A stretch of 64,000 nucleotides of DNA from Rs1 sp029027825 (lineage in GTDB: Bacteria; Pseudomonadota; Gammaproteobacteria; Pseudomonadales; Balneatricaceae). The DNA is taken from contig CP093399.1 in NCBI GenBank assembly GCA_029027825.1, forward strand, positions 2,666,001-2,730,000, written 5' to 3'. The position numbers and the translations under genes are program-made. Numbering within the stretch: position 1 is the first letter of the stretch; every line of letters begins with the position of its first letter. The notes under the pieces were generated by a model that made no database searches, was not told where the DNA came from, and was given only the letters and a program-made list of their open reading frames with translations. This document shows positions 18,003 through 27,288 of the stretch, piece after piece.

Positions 18003-19418
18003 TTATAAACCTGAATTATCTATATTTGCTAAGCTCTGCTGTAGGAGACCGGAAAAAGAAGGTTCCCAATCATCGACAGACATACCTTTGATGTTGTTTA
18101 ACAGCACTTGATACTCGTTTTTTGCCAGAGCGCTAAGTTGCTGCTGACTCAGTAAATCAGCGCTGAGTAAACGCCAGTAATACTGTTCACGGACGCTACC
18201 GGATTTACTCAACTGCATATTGATATGCAGCAACGCCTGGTTTAATCCCTGCTCTTCACTCATCTGCAGCAGCTTTTGATACTGTTCTTGCCAGTTGTCA
18301 TAGACTTCACCACTGCCACTGTACCCAGCATTGCTCGGCGATTGTTCGAGCCACTGTAATGTTTTTGCACTGGCAAAAGCACTGCCATCTTGGGCTTGAT
18401 AGTTGACAATTTCGGGGAGACGCTCAACAAAGCTCTGTAACTCTTGTTTGATTGCTGTCGCCACTTTTTCATAGCCGAGTTTTTGACAGAGCAAATAACT
18501 CAAGTGCTGACCGTCAAACCAGTAGGGAGACTGTTCAATACTGCGCTCTATTTTATTGAGCAACGCCAAACTAGGCTGTTTTTCAATCAAACCGGCATAG
18601 TCCATATATCTATCTTGAGAAAAGGCCGCTAGTTCGGTGATATTTCCCTGTTTGGTACTGGGCAATTGCCAAATTGAAAACCACAGTGCATTGCGCCTCA
18701 CCCGATACCCTAAATCTGCCTTGTCATCGGTAGTATTGAGAAAACCTGCCATACTAAATAGAGACTGGCGCGTCGCACGTTCGTTTTTCGGGTCGAAATA
18801 GACACTGGGGACTTGCGGAGCCAGCTGTGTTTTTTCAGCGTCTGCTGTGTCACCAGTCATCAGCGCTGGTGTTTCAAGCACTTCTAGAGGCTCGGCCTCG
18901 CGCTCTTTAAATGCCAGCTGCAACGAGACAAACAGCGCTAAATCTAACTCTACACTACTGAGAGCCGCCTCTAAATCGGCTAATACTTGAGTGATCTTTT
19001 CTTTATCTTCACTACTGACTGCTGTGCGTTTTATCGCCTTGCTGTTACGTTGCATTATCTGCTTGTAAAATCTTGCCCTAAGCCCTTTTCCTTTTTCTCC
19101 CGGCACCGGATAGGCATCAAACCAGTAGGCATTGACAAAAACAGTCAATACTTTAAGTGACAACAATACCCCTTCTAAATTGGTATCTTGCTGTAGACAC
19201 TGTAGTAAATTTGACAGCAGTTTTATGTCTTTGGTCTGTGTCTGCAATAGTTCTACAGCAAGCTCTTCTACTTTCCCCCACTCGATAGAGCCGTGGGAGA
19301 GCGAGCCCACCTTCATCATTTCCTCATCGATAAAGTCGAGCCGCGGATCTTCTTTTAATGCCTTGCCCAACGCATTTTTTTCGCTGATAGGCTGAATTAT
19401 TCTGTCAAGTATATCCAT
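18003..19418 (-). CDS. tssA: T6SS assembly protein TssA (VasJ type)
   Basis: TssA opens with the ImpA N-terminal domain (ILDRIIQPISEKNALGKAL and LKEDPRLDFIDEEMMKVG), followed by a linker and a long VasJ-type C-terminal region to residue 471. TssA primes sheath and tube assembly at the baseplate, and long VasJ-like forms stay at the distal end. The ATG at 19418 is preferred because it matches the usual family start and lies 4 bp after the upstream stop. An in-frame start at 19460 would add 14 residues and overlap vasI. Confidence 0.88.
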   Translation of the reverse strand: MDILDRIIQPISEKNALGKALKEDPRLDFIDEEMMKVGSLSHGSIEWGKVEELAVELLQTQTKDIKLLSNLLQCLQQDTNLEGVLLSLKVLTVFVNAYWFDAYPVPGEKGKGLRARFYKQIMQRNSKAIKRTAVSSEDKEKITQVLADLEAALSSVELDLALFVSLQLAFKEREAEPLEVLETPALMTGDTADAEKTQLAPQVPSVYFDPKNERATRQSLFSMAGFLNTTDDKADLGYRVRRNALWFSIWQLPSTKQGNITELAAFSQDRYMDYAGLIEKQPSLALLNKIERSIEQSPYWFDGQHLSYLLCQKLGYEKVATAIKQELQSFVERLPEIVNYQAQDGSAFASAKTLQWLEQSPSNAGYSGSGEVYDNWQEQYQKLLQMSEEQGLNQALLHINMQLSKSGSVREQYYWRLLSADLLSQQQLSALAKNEYQVLLNNIKGMSVDDWEPSFSGLLQQSLANIDNSGL

Positions 19419-19422
19419 GTGT

Positions 19423-20112
19423 TTACCAGTGGCACGCCTTTCTAAGTGGTTTGATGTCATCCACTAAATTACTTAGATCGAAGCTCAAATTATCAATTAC
19501 AGGATCTTTACTACGAATAACTAATGATTTTTTTAAAAACATTGCGCTAATATCTTCGATACCGGGCAACCCTCGCCCCGCGCGAATGAGATAACCATTG
19601 GACTCGCTAAACCAACGGCTCGCCAGAGATTTTCCATCAATCACTAAATTCAATGGGGTCACTCCCTCATCAATAGGTTTATGCAATAAAATCTGTAGTC
19701 GGGTGATATTATCTAAGCAGCTAATCACTAAAATCGGCCGCGGCGGTATAGCCCCAAGAGCAGACTGACTCAATATCAATTGATTTGAACGACCACCTTC
19801 GACGCTCGACCCAGCTTGGGTATAGTTGCCAATAAAAACATCCGAATCTTGGCGGTTCGCTTCTTGAGCCACCACTTGATGCCAAAATTTTGGCTTGCTA
19901 ACCACATTGACCACCACGGCACTAGTTACCGGCTGCTCGCTGATCGCAGTATTAAACACGGCATCAAAACAGGCGAGTCTCTCCAGACGACTGTTGATTA
20001 TCTCGGTACACAGTTGCGCACTGGCGATACTCGGTGGCTCAGAGGCTAATATGCCACTGCTAGAAACACTGCACAGCAGTAGAAATTTGACCATGAAAAT
20101 TTTATTACTCAC
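19423..20112 (-). CDS. vasI: T6SS-associated periplasmic protein VasI/TagO
   Basis: A 229-residue exported protein. An N-terminal signal peptide (MVKFLLLCSVSSSGILA, from an internal ATG at 20094) precedes CTEIINSRLERLACFDAVF, the Cys-pair segment typical of this family. The central domain contains FWHQVVAQEANRQDSDVF and PILVISCLDNITRLQILLHK, also typical of VasI/TagO. It sits between vasH and tssA exactly as in the Vibrio cholerae cluster. Its 5' end overlaps vasH by 8 nt. Its role is accessory and poorly defined. Confidence 0.82.
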   Translation of the reverse strand: MSNKIFMVKFLLLCSVSSSGILASEPPSIASAQLCTEIINSRLERLACFDAVFNTAISEQPVTSAVVVNVVSKPKFWHQVVAQEANRQDSDVFIGNYTQAGSSVEGGRSNQLILSQSALGAIPPRPILVISCLDNITRLQILLHKPIDEGVTPLNLVIDGKSLASRWFSESNGYLIRAGRGLPGIEDISAMFLKKSLVIRSKDPVIDNLSFDLSNLVDDIKPLRKACHW

Positions 20113-21673
20113 TGTTATTTAACTCCAGTCTCTGACAGATGTAAGTAAATGTGCGCCTGGGAACCCCCAAGGTCTGTGCCGCCTTGCTTTTATTACCGCC
20201 ACAGAGCAGCAGGCGCTGTTTTATAATTTGCTCTTCAAATTGCTCAACCGCCGCCTTTAGATTACTTATTTCACCAGGTTTATGGGTGAGCTCTGCTGGC
20301 GACTGACTATCCAGTTCCTCACTGTCGGCAGCGGATGGAAACTCTAGGTTAGATAAATCAATACTGTGAATTTCCTCACCATCACTACAGTGCACACAAG
20401 CCAGTTCAATAATGTTTTTTAACTCTCTAATATTACCGTTGAAACTGAGGGTATTAAGCTGTTCGATAGCCGCTTCACTAATCCCCAGCACTCGGCACTG
20501 ATTAGCGCAATTATGCTGATCAATAAAATACTGGCTGAGCAACTCAATATCCGCCTTGCGCTCTCGCAAAGGCACCACCAAAATAGGAAAACTATTAAGG
20601 CGATAAAACAAATCGCTGCGAAAACGCTGCTGCTTGATCAGCAAAGGCAAATGGTGATGAGTGGCTGTGATCAACCTAAAGTCACAGCTGAGTTCCTCGC
20701 TGCCCCCCAGTTGACGATACTTTCGCGTCTCTAGCACTCTCAGTAATTTTGCTTGAATAGTCAGTGGCATATCCCCTATCTCGTCGAGAAATAATACGCC
20801 GCTGTCAGATTGCCCCAACAACCCCTTTGAGCAGTGTGTCGCCCCAGAAAAGGCACCTTTGACGAAGCCAAACAGTTCACTCTCTAACAGCGAGTCGGGG
20901 ATGGCTGCACAGTTGAGCGCTATAAAAGGTCGCTGCTCTCGATCTGACAACTGATGTATCGCCTTGGCCACTAGCTCCTTTCCTACGCCTGTCTCGCCCT
21001 GTACTAGAACACTGAGCTGCGACCTTGCTGCAATAATAATTTTGTCCTGCAGCTTCTGTATTTGCTCAGATTCTCCGATGATTGTTTGTGCCAGTATTTT
21101 TTTATGCTTACCGGTTAACACATCGGCATGTAGCGCATTCAGACTACTCACTAAGCTGGTGTGATTTACCTGGATGTGCCGATCTTGTTGAAGTTGTTCG
21201 ATACGCAATAACATCAGCTGTTTGATAGCTTGCGTATCCGAGCTCTGATACGTCTGCCCAGCCACTGCCTGCGTTGCCCACAACCCCTGTAATTTGCCAT
21301 TTAGGTATAAAGGCTCTACCCAGAGCTCGGTCTGTGCACTAGCGCTAGCAATCCAAGTTAAATACTGCGGGTGGCTGAGTTCTGGGGATTGCGCTAGCTG
21401 TTGCAATACTATCGATTTGGCGCTAAATGCGACGTGCGAGAATGGCTGATCAAACTGCGTGCAGTTAAAGCTCAGCCCCGCGGCGACACTCACTTGTCCC
21501 CGCTCTAACTGCGCCATCACTTGCAGCTCACGACCATCAAATGACAGCCGTAAATACCAGCCACGCACCGCTCTCACATGCTGACACCACAGCTGTAATC
21601 CGGCGAGGTCGAGTGCCGTTTCATCCGCCGCCTTAAGTAGTGGCATCAGTTGCGATACTACCGCAGCCAGCAA
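20105..21673 (-). CDS. vasH: Sigma-54-dependent T6SS activator VasH
   Basis: The 522-residue enhancer-binding protein has an N-terminal GAF-like sensor region (to about residue 185), then the AAA+ sigma-54 interaction domain with Walker A GETGVGKE near residue 224, GAFSGA (the sigma-54-contacting loop, Ser in place of the usual Thr) and Walker B VLFLDEIGD. A Fis-type helix-turn-helix closes it (NKSKAAQTLGVPRRTFTYIC). The likely start is TTG at 21673, directly against the clpV stop, with GAGG upstream; an internal ATG at 21646 has no ribosome site. The likely target is the sigma-54 promoter of hcp. Confidence 0.92.
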   Translation of the reverse strand: MLAAVVSQLMPLLKAADETALDLAGLQLWCQHVRAVRGWYLRLSFDGRELQVMAQLERGQVSVAAGLSFNCTQFDQPFSHVAFSAKSIVLQQLAQSPELSHPQYLTWIASASAQTELWVEPLYLNGKLQGLWATQAVAGQTYQSSDTQAIKQLMLLRIEQLQQDRHIQVNHTSLVSSLNALHADVLTGKHKKILAQTIIGESEQIQKLQDKIIIAARSQLSVLVQGETGVGKELVAKAIHQLSDREQRPFIALNCAAIPDSLLESELFGFVKGAFSGATHCSKGLLGQSDSGVLFLDEIGDMPLTIQAKLLRVLETRKYRQLGGSEELSCDFRLITATHHHLPLLIKQQRFRSDLFYRLNSFPILVVPLRERKADIELLSQYFIDQHNCANQCRVLGISEAAIEQLNTLSFNGNIRELKNIIELACVHCSDGEEIHSIDLSNLEFPSAADSEELDSQSPAELTHKPGEISNLKAAVEQFEEQIIKQRLLLCGGNKSKAAQTLGVPRRTFTYICQRLELNNSE

Positions 21674-24310
21674 TTAACTGACCTCACTGCAAAACTGCTG
21701 CTGATTGACGCTCAGCGAGATACTGGCAATATCTTCACTGGCTGCTAGTCGCTCTAATATCTGCATTGATAAAGGCGGTAACAATTGTCCATCAATCACC
21801 GACTCTATCATTCGCGCACCATTTTCACTGCGATTTGTTTTGGCGCAAATAAGACTGATCACTTGCTCATCAATATCAACTTGGGCTTTATAGCGCTGTG
21901 CTAGCAAGCTAGATAAGGCCGCTATTTTGGCACTGACGATGCTTTCAAGAACATCATCTTGCAGCGGCATATAGGGGACAATTTCCATGCGTGCTAACAG
22001 CGCAGGCTTGAAAAAATTAGCCAGCTCAGGATAGAGCGCATCGTCTAGCTCATCCCTATTATCTACATGGTCAACGATGGTCTGGTAACCGAGGTTAGAG
22101 GTCATGAAAAACATTACATTCTGGCAGTCAATCAGGCGCCCCTCACCATCGGCCAACTCGCCTTTATCAAACGCTTGATAAAATAAATTTAACACTTCGG
22201 GGTGGGCTTTCTCCACTTCATCTAACAGCACCACTGAATAAGGTTTTTGCCTAATCGCCTCGGTTAATACGCCCCCCTCACCAAAACCTACGTAACCCGG
22301 TGGTGAACCGATCAGCCGCGAGACAGTGTGCTTCTCTTGATACTCAGACATATTGATGGTGGTAATGAATTGCTTACCGCCGTACAGTAACTGGGTTAAC
22401 TGAATGACGGTTTCAGTTTTTCCGACACCACTAGGGCCCACCAGTAAAAATGCTCCCTGAGGGCGTCCGGTTTTTCGGAGATCTGCGCGAGCCGTCAATA
22501 AGTGCCGGTGTATTTTCTCCAACCCCATATCTTGCCCTTTTATGTGTTGCGCCAATAGCTTCGGTAACTGGGTGATAGTGGTTAGCTGATCAGTACTCAT
22601 TTGATTGATAGGCACCCCAGTCCAATCGCCAATAACACTGGCAATTTGTTGACGGTTAACCAAGGCATTCACCAGCACATAATTTTCCTGCAACTGGGCT
22701 AGTTTTTCGCTCAATTGGGCCAGTTGTTCCGCCAGCTCCTGTGTGCTACTAATTTCTGTAACAACACCTTCAATGCTGGACTGCTGAGCACTGTCACTGG
22801 CGAGTTGCTTACGCAAGGCGATCATTTGGGCCACAATCCCCTGCTGCTCGACCCAAGCGGCGGTTAGCTCATTGGCTTTATCTAACAGTATTACGTTTTT
22901 GCCTTGCAACTCTTCGATGCGCGCCTGATCGGTAGTCACTCCCAATTTGCGCTGGTGAATTAGGCGTTCAATTTCCATGCGATGCTGCTGCATTTCACCT
23001 TCTATACGACTTATCTCTCTCGGTCTTGAACTCAGGTTTATCGCCACTCGCGCACAGGCGGTATCCAACACATCTATCGCCTTATCGGGTAATTGGCGAC
23101 CAGAGATATAGCGCGCCGACAGCTCAGCGGCGCCCTTCAGTGCATCATCGGTGATCAGCACATCGTGGGCACTCTCATACACGCCACTTAAGCCACGCAT
23201 GATATGAATCGCCTCATCAATGCTCGGCTCGTCTAATTTTACTAACTGGAAACGGCGCGACAGCGCCGGATCCTTTTCAAAATACTTTTTGTACTCCTTC
23301 CACGTCGTCGCCGCGATGGTACGCAACTCGCCTCTTGCCAGAGCGGGTTTGAGTAAGTTTGCCGCATCGCCGCCGCCCTCTTGATTGCCGGCTCCGATTA
23401 AAGTATGCGCTTCATCAATGAATAAAATGATGCCGACTGCAGAGTTTTTAACTTCTTCTATCACGCCTTTGAGACGTTTCTCAAACTCGCCTTTTACCGC
23501 GGCTCCCGCCTGTAATGCACCTAGATCTAGCGATAATATTTCTACTTCCTGCAGTTTACTCGGCACATCTTTAGCGACAATTTTTTGCGCCAACCCCTCT
23601 ATAACCGCGCTTTTACCTACCCCTGCATCACCGACCACGATGGGATTATTTTTGCGGCGACGACTGAGGATATCAATCATTAAAGAGATTTCATCATCGC
23701 GGCACAGCACCGGATCTAACTTGTTTTCACGTGCCATCTGGGTGATATTACTAGTGTATTTCTCCAGCAGAGTCGCCTGCTGCTGCGCCATGTTTTGTGC
23801 AGCATTGGCTGCGCCATTATTCCCCTTGGGCGCCTCCACTGATTTGATGGTCAATTGATCAAAGTTATTGCGCAAGCTCTCGCGGTTAATCGCGCTTAGA
23901 TAGTCCTGTACATCAGTTGACAAATAACGACTGGCATTGAGTAACACCGATAAAAACAGTACCCCGCCACGCAATTTTCCATGTTGATATTCAGTACAGG
24001 CGAGTAACCAAGCATCTTGTAATAGCTCAATCAGTAACGGTGAAAAACTCGGGTAGGTACCCATAGTGTTTTGTTTACTGGCCGCCAAATTTGCACCTAG
24101 CTTATTTTTAAGCTCGAGGTAATCTAATTGGGCCTGATCTAAGATAATCCTTAAATCTGAGTAGGGGGTGTCTAAAATGGCATAAATCAAGTGCGAAACA
24201 GTGATTTCCGCCCCTTCCTGACTGACACAAAATGCCGCTGCCTCTTCCATTGAGTGCTTGCATAACGGGTTTAACTTTTCCATCAGCACTGGTAATTCAA
24301 TACGTATCAC
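21674..24310 (-). CDS. clpV: T6SS sheath-disassembly ATPase ClpV (TssH)
   Basis: ClpV has an N-terminal double Clp-N domain, two AAA+ modules with Walker A motifs GDAGVGKSA near residue 217 and GPSGVGKTE near residue 615, and a coiled-coil middle domain around residues 410-530. It unfolds contracted TssB/TssC sheath for reuse. The start is best placed at GTG 24310, giving VIRIELPVLMEKLNPLC, which matches the family N-terminus and has AAGGAG six bases upstream. A longer reading from TTG 24328 would place that ribosome site inside the gene. Confidence 0.95.
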   Translation of the reverse strand: MIRIELPVLMEKLNPLCKHSMEEAAAFCVSQEGAEITVSHLIYAILDTPYSDLRIILDQAQLDYLELKNKLGANLAASKQNTMGTYPSFSPLLIELLQDAWLLACTEYQHGKLRGGVLFLSVLLNASRYLSTDVQDYLSAINRESLRNNFDQLTIKSVEAPKGNNGAANAAQNMAQQQATLLEKYTSNITQMARENKLDPVLCRDDEISLMIDILSRRRKNNPIVVGDAGVGKSAVIEGLAQKIVAKDVPSKLQEVEILSLDLGALQAGAAVKGEFEKRLKGVIEEVKNSAVGIILFIDEAHTLIGAGNQEGGGDAANLLKPALARGELRTIAATTWKEYKKYFEKDPALSRRFQLVKLDEPSIDEAIHIMRGLSGVYESAHDVLITDDALKGAAELSARYISGRQLPDKAIDVLDTACARVAINLSSRPREISRIEGEMQQHRMEIERLIHQRKLGVTTDQARIEELQGKNVILLDKANELTAAWVEQQGIVAQMIALRKQLASDSAQQSSIEGVVTEISSTQELAEQLAQLSEKLAQLQENYVLVNALVNRQQIASVIGDWTGVPINQMSTDQLTTITQLPKLLAQHIKGQDMGLEKIHRHLLTARADLRKTGRPQGAFLLVGPSGVGKTETVIQLTQLLYGGKQFITTINMSEYQEKHTVSRLIGSPPGYVGFGEGGVLTEAIRQKPYSVVLLDEVEKAHPEVLNLFYQAFDKGELADGEGRLIDCQNVMFFMTSNLGYQTIVDHVDNRDELDDALYPELANFFKPALLARMEIVPYMPLQDDVLESIVSAKIAALSSLLAQRYKAQVDIDEQVISLICAKTNRSENGARMIESVIDGQLLPPLSMQILERLAASEDIASISLSVNQQQFCSEVS

Positions 24311-24426
24311 AACTAACTCCTTGTTCAATTAATACTATTAGCCGCCCCAAACTTTGTGAACTAATTTCAACACAAGCGCAAGAGTTTGCAATATAGGTAT
24401 CGCTGTTAAATTTGACGTTTGATGAT

Positions 24427-25344
24427 TTAATTTAAAATATGATTTAACTTGGCCAATACGTCATCACTCTGCTGCGCTAGGCTGAAATAGTAATAGCTAA
24501 ACACTGCTGTTAAGCCCAGCGAAAAAGCCGCAAATACCGACCATAGTGGAATGCGGTGGTTGAGGATGCTCTTAGTCACTAATACATTTTCCGCTGCTGG
24601 CATCGCCAGTGGGCTGTCTGGAATATCTCCCATATTTAAGCTGAGCAACTCATGCAAATCGGAGAGCACTTGTTCAAACTTGCCCTCGCTTTCAATGGTT
24701 TTTTCAACCCGATAACGGCCGCCAAAACCTAGACACAAGCACAGATAAATAAACTCTAAAAGCTCTCGATAGCGCTTCGGATCAGACTCTATTCTATTGA
24801 GAATACTAAACACTTTTTCACCACCCCAAGTCTCATTGTGAAACCTAGTCAATAGCGAGTGCTGTGCCCACACACCACTGCCCCACTTAGTGCCCATAAT
24901 AGATTCATCGATAAAAGTACAAAGTATGTAGCGATACGAGAGCAGTACTGCTCGCTCATAACCTTTGCTCTCCAACTCAACGTCGATTAAACGTATCTCG
25001 GCAACCACCTGCTGATATAGCTCTTCTATCGCTTCATAGTGGTGAATGTTTTTCACCCTTGACACCATGCCTAACAATGGCTCGGCAACATCAATTAATA
25101 AATTGATGCTATTGCCGCGTAATTTGAACCAAAAATCTTCGTCTGCATCAACATTTTGAACACTGTCGAATAGTGATACTTCTATGGCATCCCTATTTTT
25201 AACTTTGTCCGATAATAGCAAACCTTCTGTCGACTCCACTTCACTGCCCGTATTGCTTAAAGGTTTATCTGCATCGGGTAGCATCGAGATCATTTTGCTC
25301 GCTGTGATATTGGGTCGCATGCCATTCATCTCCTTATCGCCCAT
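24427..25344 (-). CDS. tssL: T6SS membrane protein TssL (DotU/IcmH)
   Basis: The 305-residue TssL has a cytoplasmic DotU domain, with FWFKLRGNSINLLIDVAEPL near residue 71, FIDESIMGTKWGSGVWAQHS and the block FIYLCLCLGFGGRYR. A single C-terminal membrane helix follows (SVFAAFSLGLTAVFSYYYF). There is no peptidoglycan-binding extension, so anchoring to the wall must come from another protein. AAGGAG abuts one ATG (25329) and lies nine bases before another (25320, MRPNITASK), so the true start may be one of these rather than 25344. Confidence 0.93.
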   Translation of the reverse strand: MGDKEMNGMRPNITASKMISMLPDADKPLSNTGSEVESTEGLLLSDKVKNRDAIEVSLFDSVQNVDADEDFWFKLRGNSINLLIDVAEPLLGMVSRVKNIHHYEAIEELYQQVVAEIRLIDVELESKGYERAVLLSYRYILCTFIDESIMGTKWGSGVWAQHSLLTRFHNETWGGEKVFSILNRIESDPKRYRELLEFIYLCLCLGFGGRYRVEKTIESEGKFEQVLSDLHELLSLNMGDIPDSPLAMPAAENVLVTKSILNHRIPLWSVFAAFSLGLTAVFSYYYFSLAQQSDDVLAKLNHILN

Positions 25345-25405
25345 AAATGTAGCTGGGGGTTGTATATATCACCAAGTGTATTGCTCGAGGTCATGCTATT
25401 CACTG

Positions 25406-26740
25406 CTAGCTCCTTATTGCCCAAAACTGCAAGTCGATGTTAGGAATATCACCGGCAACATGGAAGGCAAAACCGTTTGATTCATTCAGCATCGACCAAT
25501 TTTCACTGTTTCTGTCCAACTGAAAATAGGTAAAGCCAGCGTGGTAAGGTAGCTGCCTTGGCGCTACTGGGAGACTAATTAACGGAATTCCGGGGATTTG
25601 CAGGCTTATTAAGTCCCTTATACGCTCTACTGAAGCCACCTTAGTTTGCTGTACAAATTGCTTGCGCAAAGTATCTAGAGGCAGATCCGCGCGCACTGCG
25701 ATCACAAAATCGGCACTTTCCAGCAAAGTGCGATCGGTAATTGCCGCACCCATCAAGCCAAACTTGCGCTTTTCTAGCGGGATGGCCACTGCTCTTGGCT
25801 CTAATACAGTACTTAAACTTTGCTGTAGAGAGTAAATAAGCGGTGCAAAAGATAGCTGCGGCTTGTCGTGTTCATAAGGAGGAAATAGCGGCGGTAAACG
25901 ACTGTCGTTGGTATAGGTGATTAACTCGCTGGCAACTTGTAGCAGTGCTTCATACAACCGCTCTGGGTGCAATATTCTCAACCGCGACAGGTGAGAAAAC
26001 CACTGATGCACTCGGTTCAATACCTGCAACAGCATAAAATCGGTTACTTCAGCTACTCCTGACTGCCCGGGCGCACCGAGTCTCTGCGAGATATTCTTGG
26101 CTCGTTCACGCATTAAACCCGACATTTCACCAACAAAACGATGCAGATAGGGGATGGTGGCAACTGTCATACTGCAGGGCATAAAATCTGGGTCCAGGAC
26201 TACACTGCCGTCTTGCCTCTTTTCTAGAATGCGCGCGATAGGTAGCGTACTGTAGGCACTGCGGTCTTCTCGTTCCAGCATCAATCGTAAATTGACCTTT
26301 GCCACATCTATCTGCACATCATCACCATCTTTGGAATGAATATCGCGAGCTAACTGACTATCGGCCTTGTATCTAGAATGCCCTAAATCGTCTGCCCAAG
26401 TGATCTCTTTGACCGAGTCTTCATGCAGTGGTATCGCCAGATAGACGATCTGATTCGCCGCCGATGCATCAGCTACATCAAGAGGCGAGGGCAAGTCATC
26501 GAGTAACGGAAAATCAAAGCAGGTACCATCAGGTGTTACCCCTGAGGCACTCACCAGTGATATCCGCCCAAAATTGAGATACTCGGTGTTTATTTCCAGC
26601 GACATCAAACCGTACAAATATTCGCTAATTGAGCTAAATTTAGCGCTGATTTGACTCTCTGTATGACGAAATTGCTGTTGAAAGTGTTGGGGTTTAATAA
26701 ACAGCCCCTCGCTCCAAATCACTCTATTTCTTGTCGACAT
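25406..26740 (-). CDS. tssK: T6SS baseplate protein TssK
   Basis: The 444-residue TssK begins with VIWSEGLFIKPQHFQQQFRH, the conserved family start, and ends LQFWAIRS. TssK links the TssE/F/G baseplate wedge to the TssL/TssM membrane complex. It starts 2 bp after tssJ and is followed by tssL across a 61-bp gap. Confidence 0.95.
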   Translation of the reverse strand: MSTRNRVIWSEGLFIKPQHFQQQFRHTESQISAKFSSISEYLYGLMSLEINTEYLNFGRISLVSASGVTPDGTCFDFPLLDDLPSPLDVADASAANQIVYLAIPLHEDSVKEITWADDLGHSRYKADSQLARDIHSKDGDDVQIDVAKVNLRLMLEREDRSAYSTLPIARILEKRQDGSVVLDPDFMPCSMTVATIPYLHRFVGEMSGLMRERAKNISQRLGAPGQSGVAEVTDFMLLQVLNRVHQWFSHLSRLRILHPERLYEALLQVASELITYTNDSRLPPLFPPYEHDKPQLSFAPLIYSLQQSLSTVLEPRAVAIPLEKRKFGLMGAAITDRTLLESADFVIAVRADLPLDTLRKQFVQQTKVASVERIRDLISLQIPGIPLISLPVAPRQLPYHAGFTYFQLDRNSENWSMLNESNGFAFHVAGDIPNIDLQFWAIRS

Positions 26741-26742
26741 AA

Positions 26743-27288
26743 TTAATAATCTTCTTTGATGAAATCCACATTCTCGCGGTTAAAATGCACTAAGAACTGA
26801 TAGGCATGACCTTTATTTTTAATCCGCATACTCTTCTTCCACTGTGTCTGGTTTGGATCCGCAAAGCGCGCCACTATCCCTAAATAACGTGTTCCTTCAG
26901 GTACTTCCAGCGCCTCAACATACTTATATTGATTGGGGATCAACGAGTAATCATCGTGAATTAAATAGTTCTTGCCCAGTGACTCCTCCATGGCGAAGGT
27001 CAATTCATCAAAATCAGCGGCGAGCATTTTTGAGTCGTCTTTCATGAAAATTACATGAAAGTCTATTGGTGTACCCTCGCCCAAATAGTTTTCATTAACA
27101 TCTCTTTCGGCAAAGAGACTCAACAGCACTGTAGAGGGAGCACCTTCACCCTCATCTCCCACTTGTATGTCTGGGTCCGAGATAATTGACGCCGATTTTG
27201 ATGCCGCTGTACACCCCTGTAACAGCACTAATGCCAACACCACTAGCGCTTGTACCTTCATCACTTCAAACATCGTCGACAGCTTCAT
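26743..27288 (-). CDS. tssJ: T6SS outer-membrane lipoprotein TssJ
   Basis: A lipoprotein signal sequence ends in LLQGC, and the mature domain carries the TssJ beta-sandwich signature (VLLSLFAERDVNENYLGEGTPIDFHVIFM). TssJ anchors the TssM periplasmic tip in the outer membrane. The ATG at 27261 (MKVQALVVLALVLL) gives an ordinary-length lipoprotein signal and lies just after the fha stop. The longer frame from 27288 overlaps fha. A second TssJ-like lipoprotein is encoded at 34312-35331. Confidence 0.9.
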   Translation of the reverse strand: MKLSTMFEVMKVQALVVLALVLLQGCTAASKSASIISDPDIQVGDEGEGAPSTVLLSLFAERDVNENYLGEGTPIDFHVIFMKDDSKMLAADFDELTFAMEESLGKNYLIHDDYSLIPNQYKYVEALEVPEGTRYLGIVARFADPNQTQWKKSMRIKNKGHAYQFLVHFNRENVDFIKEDY

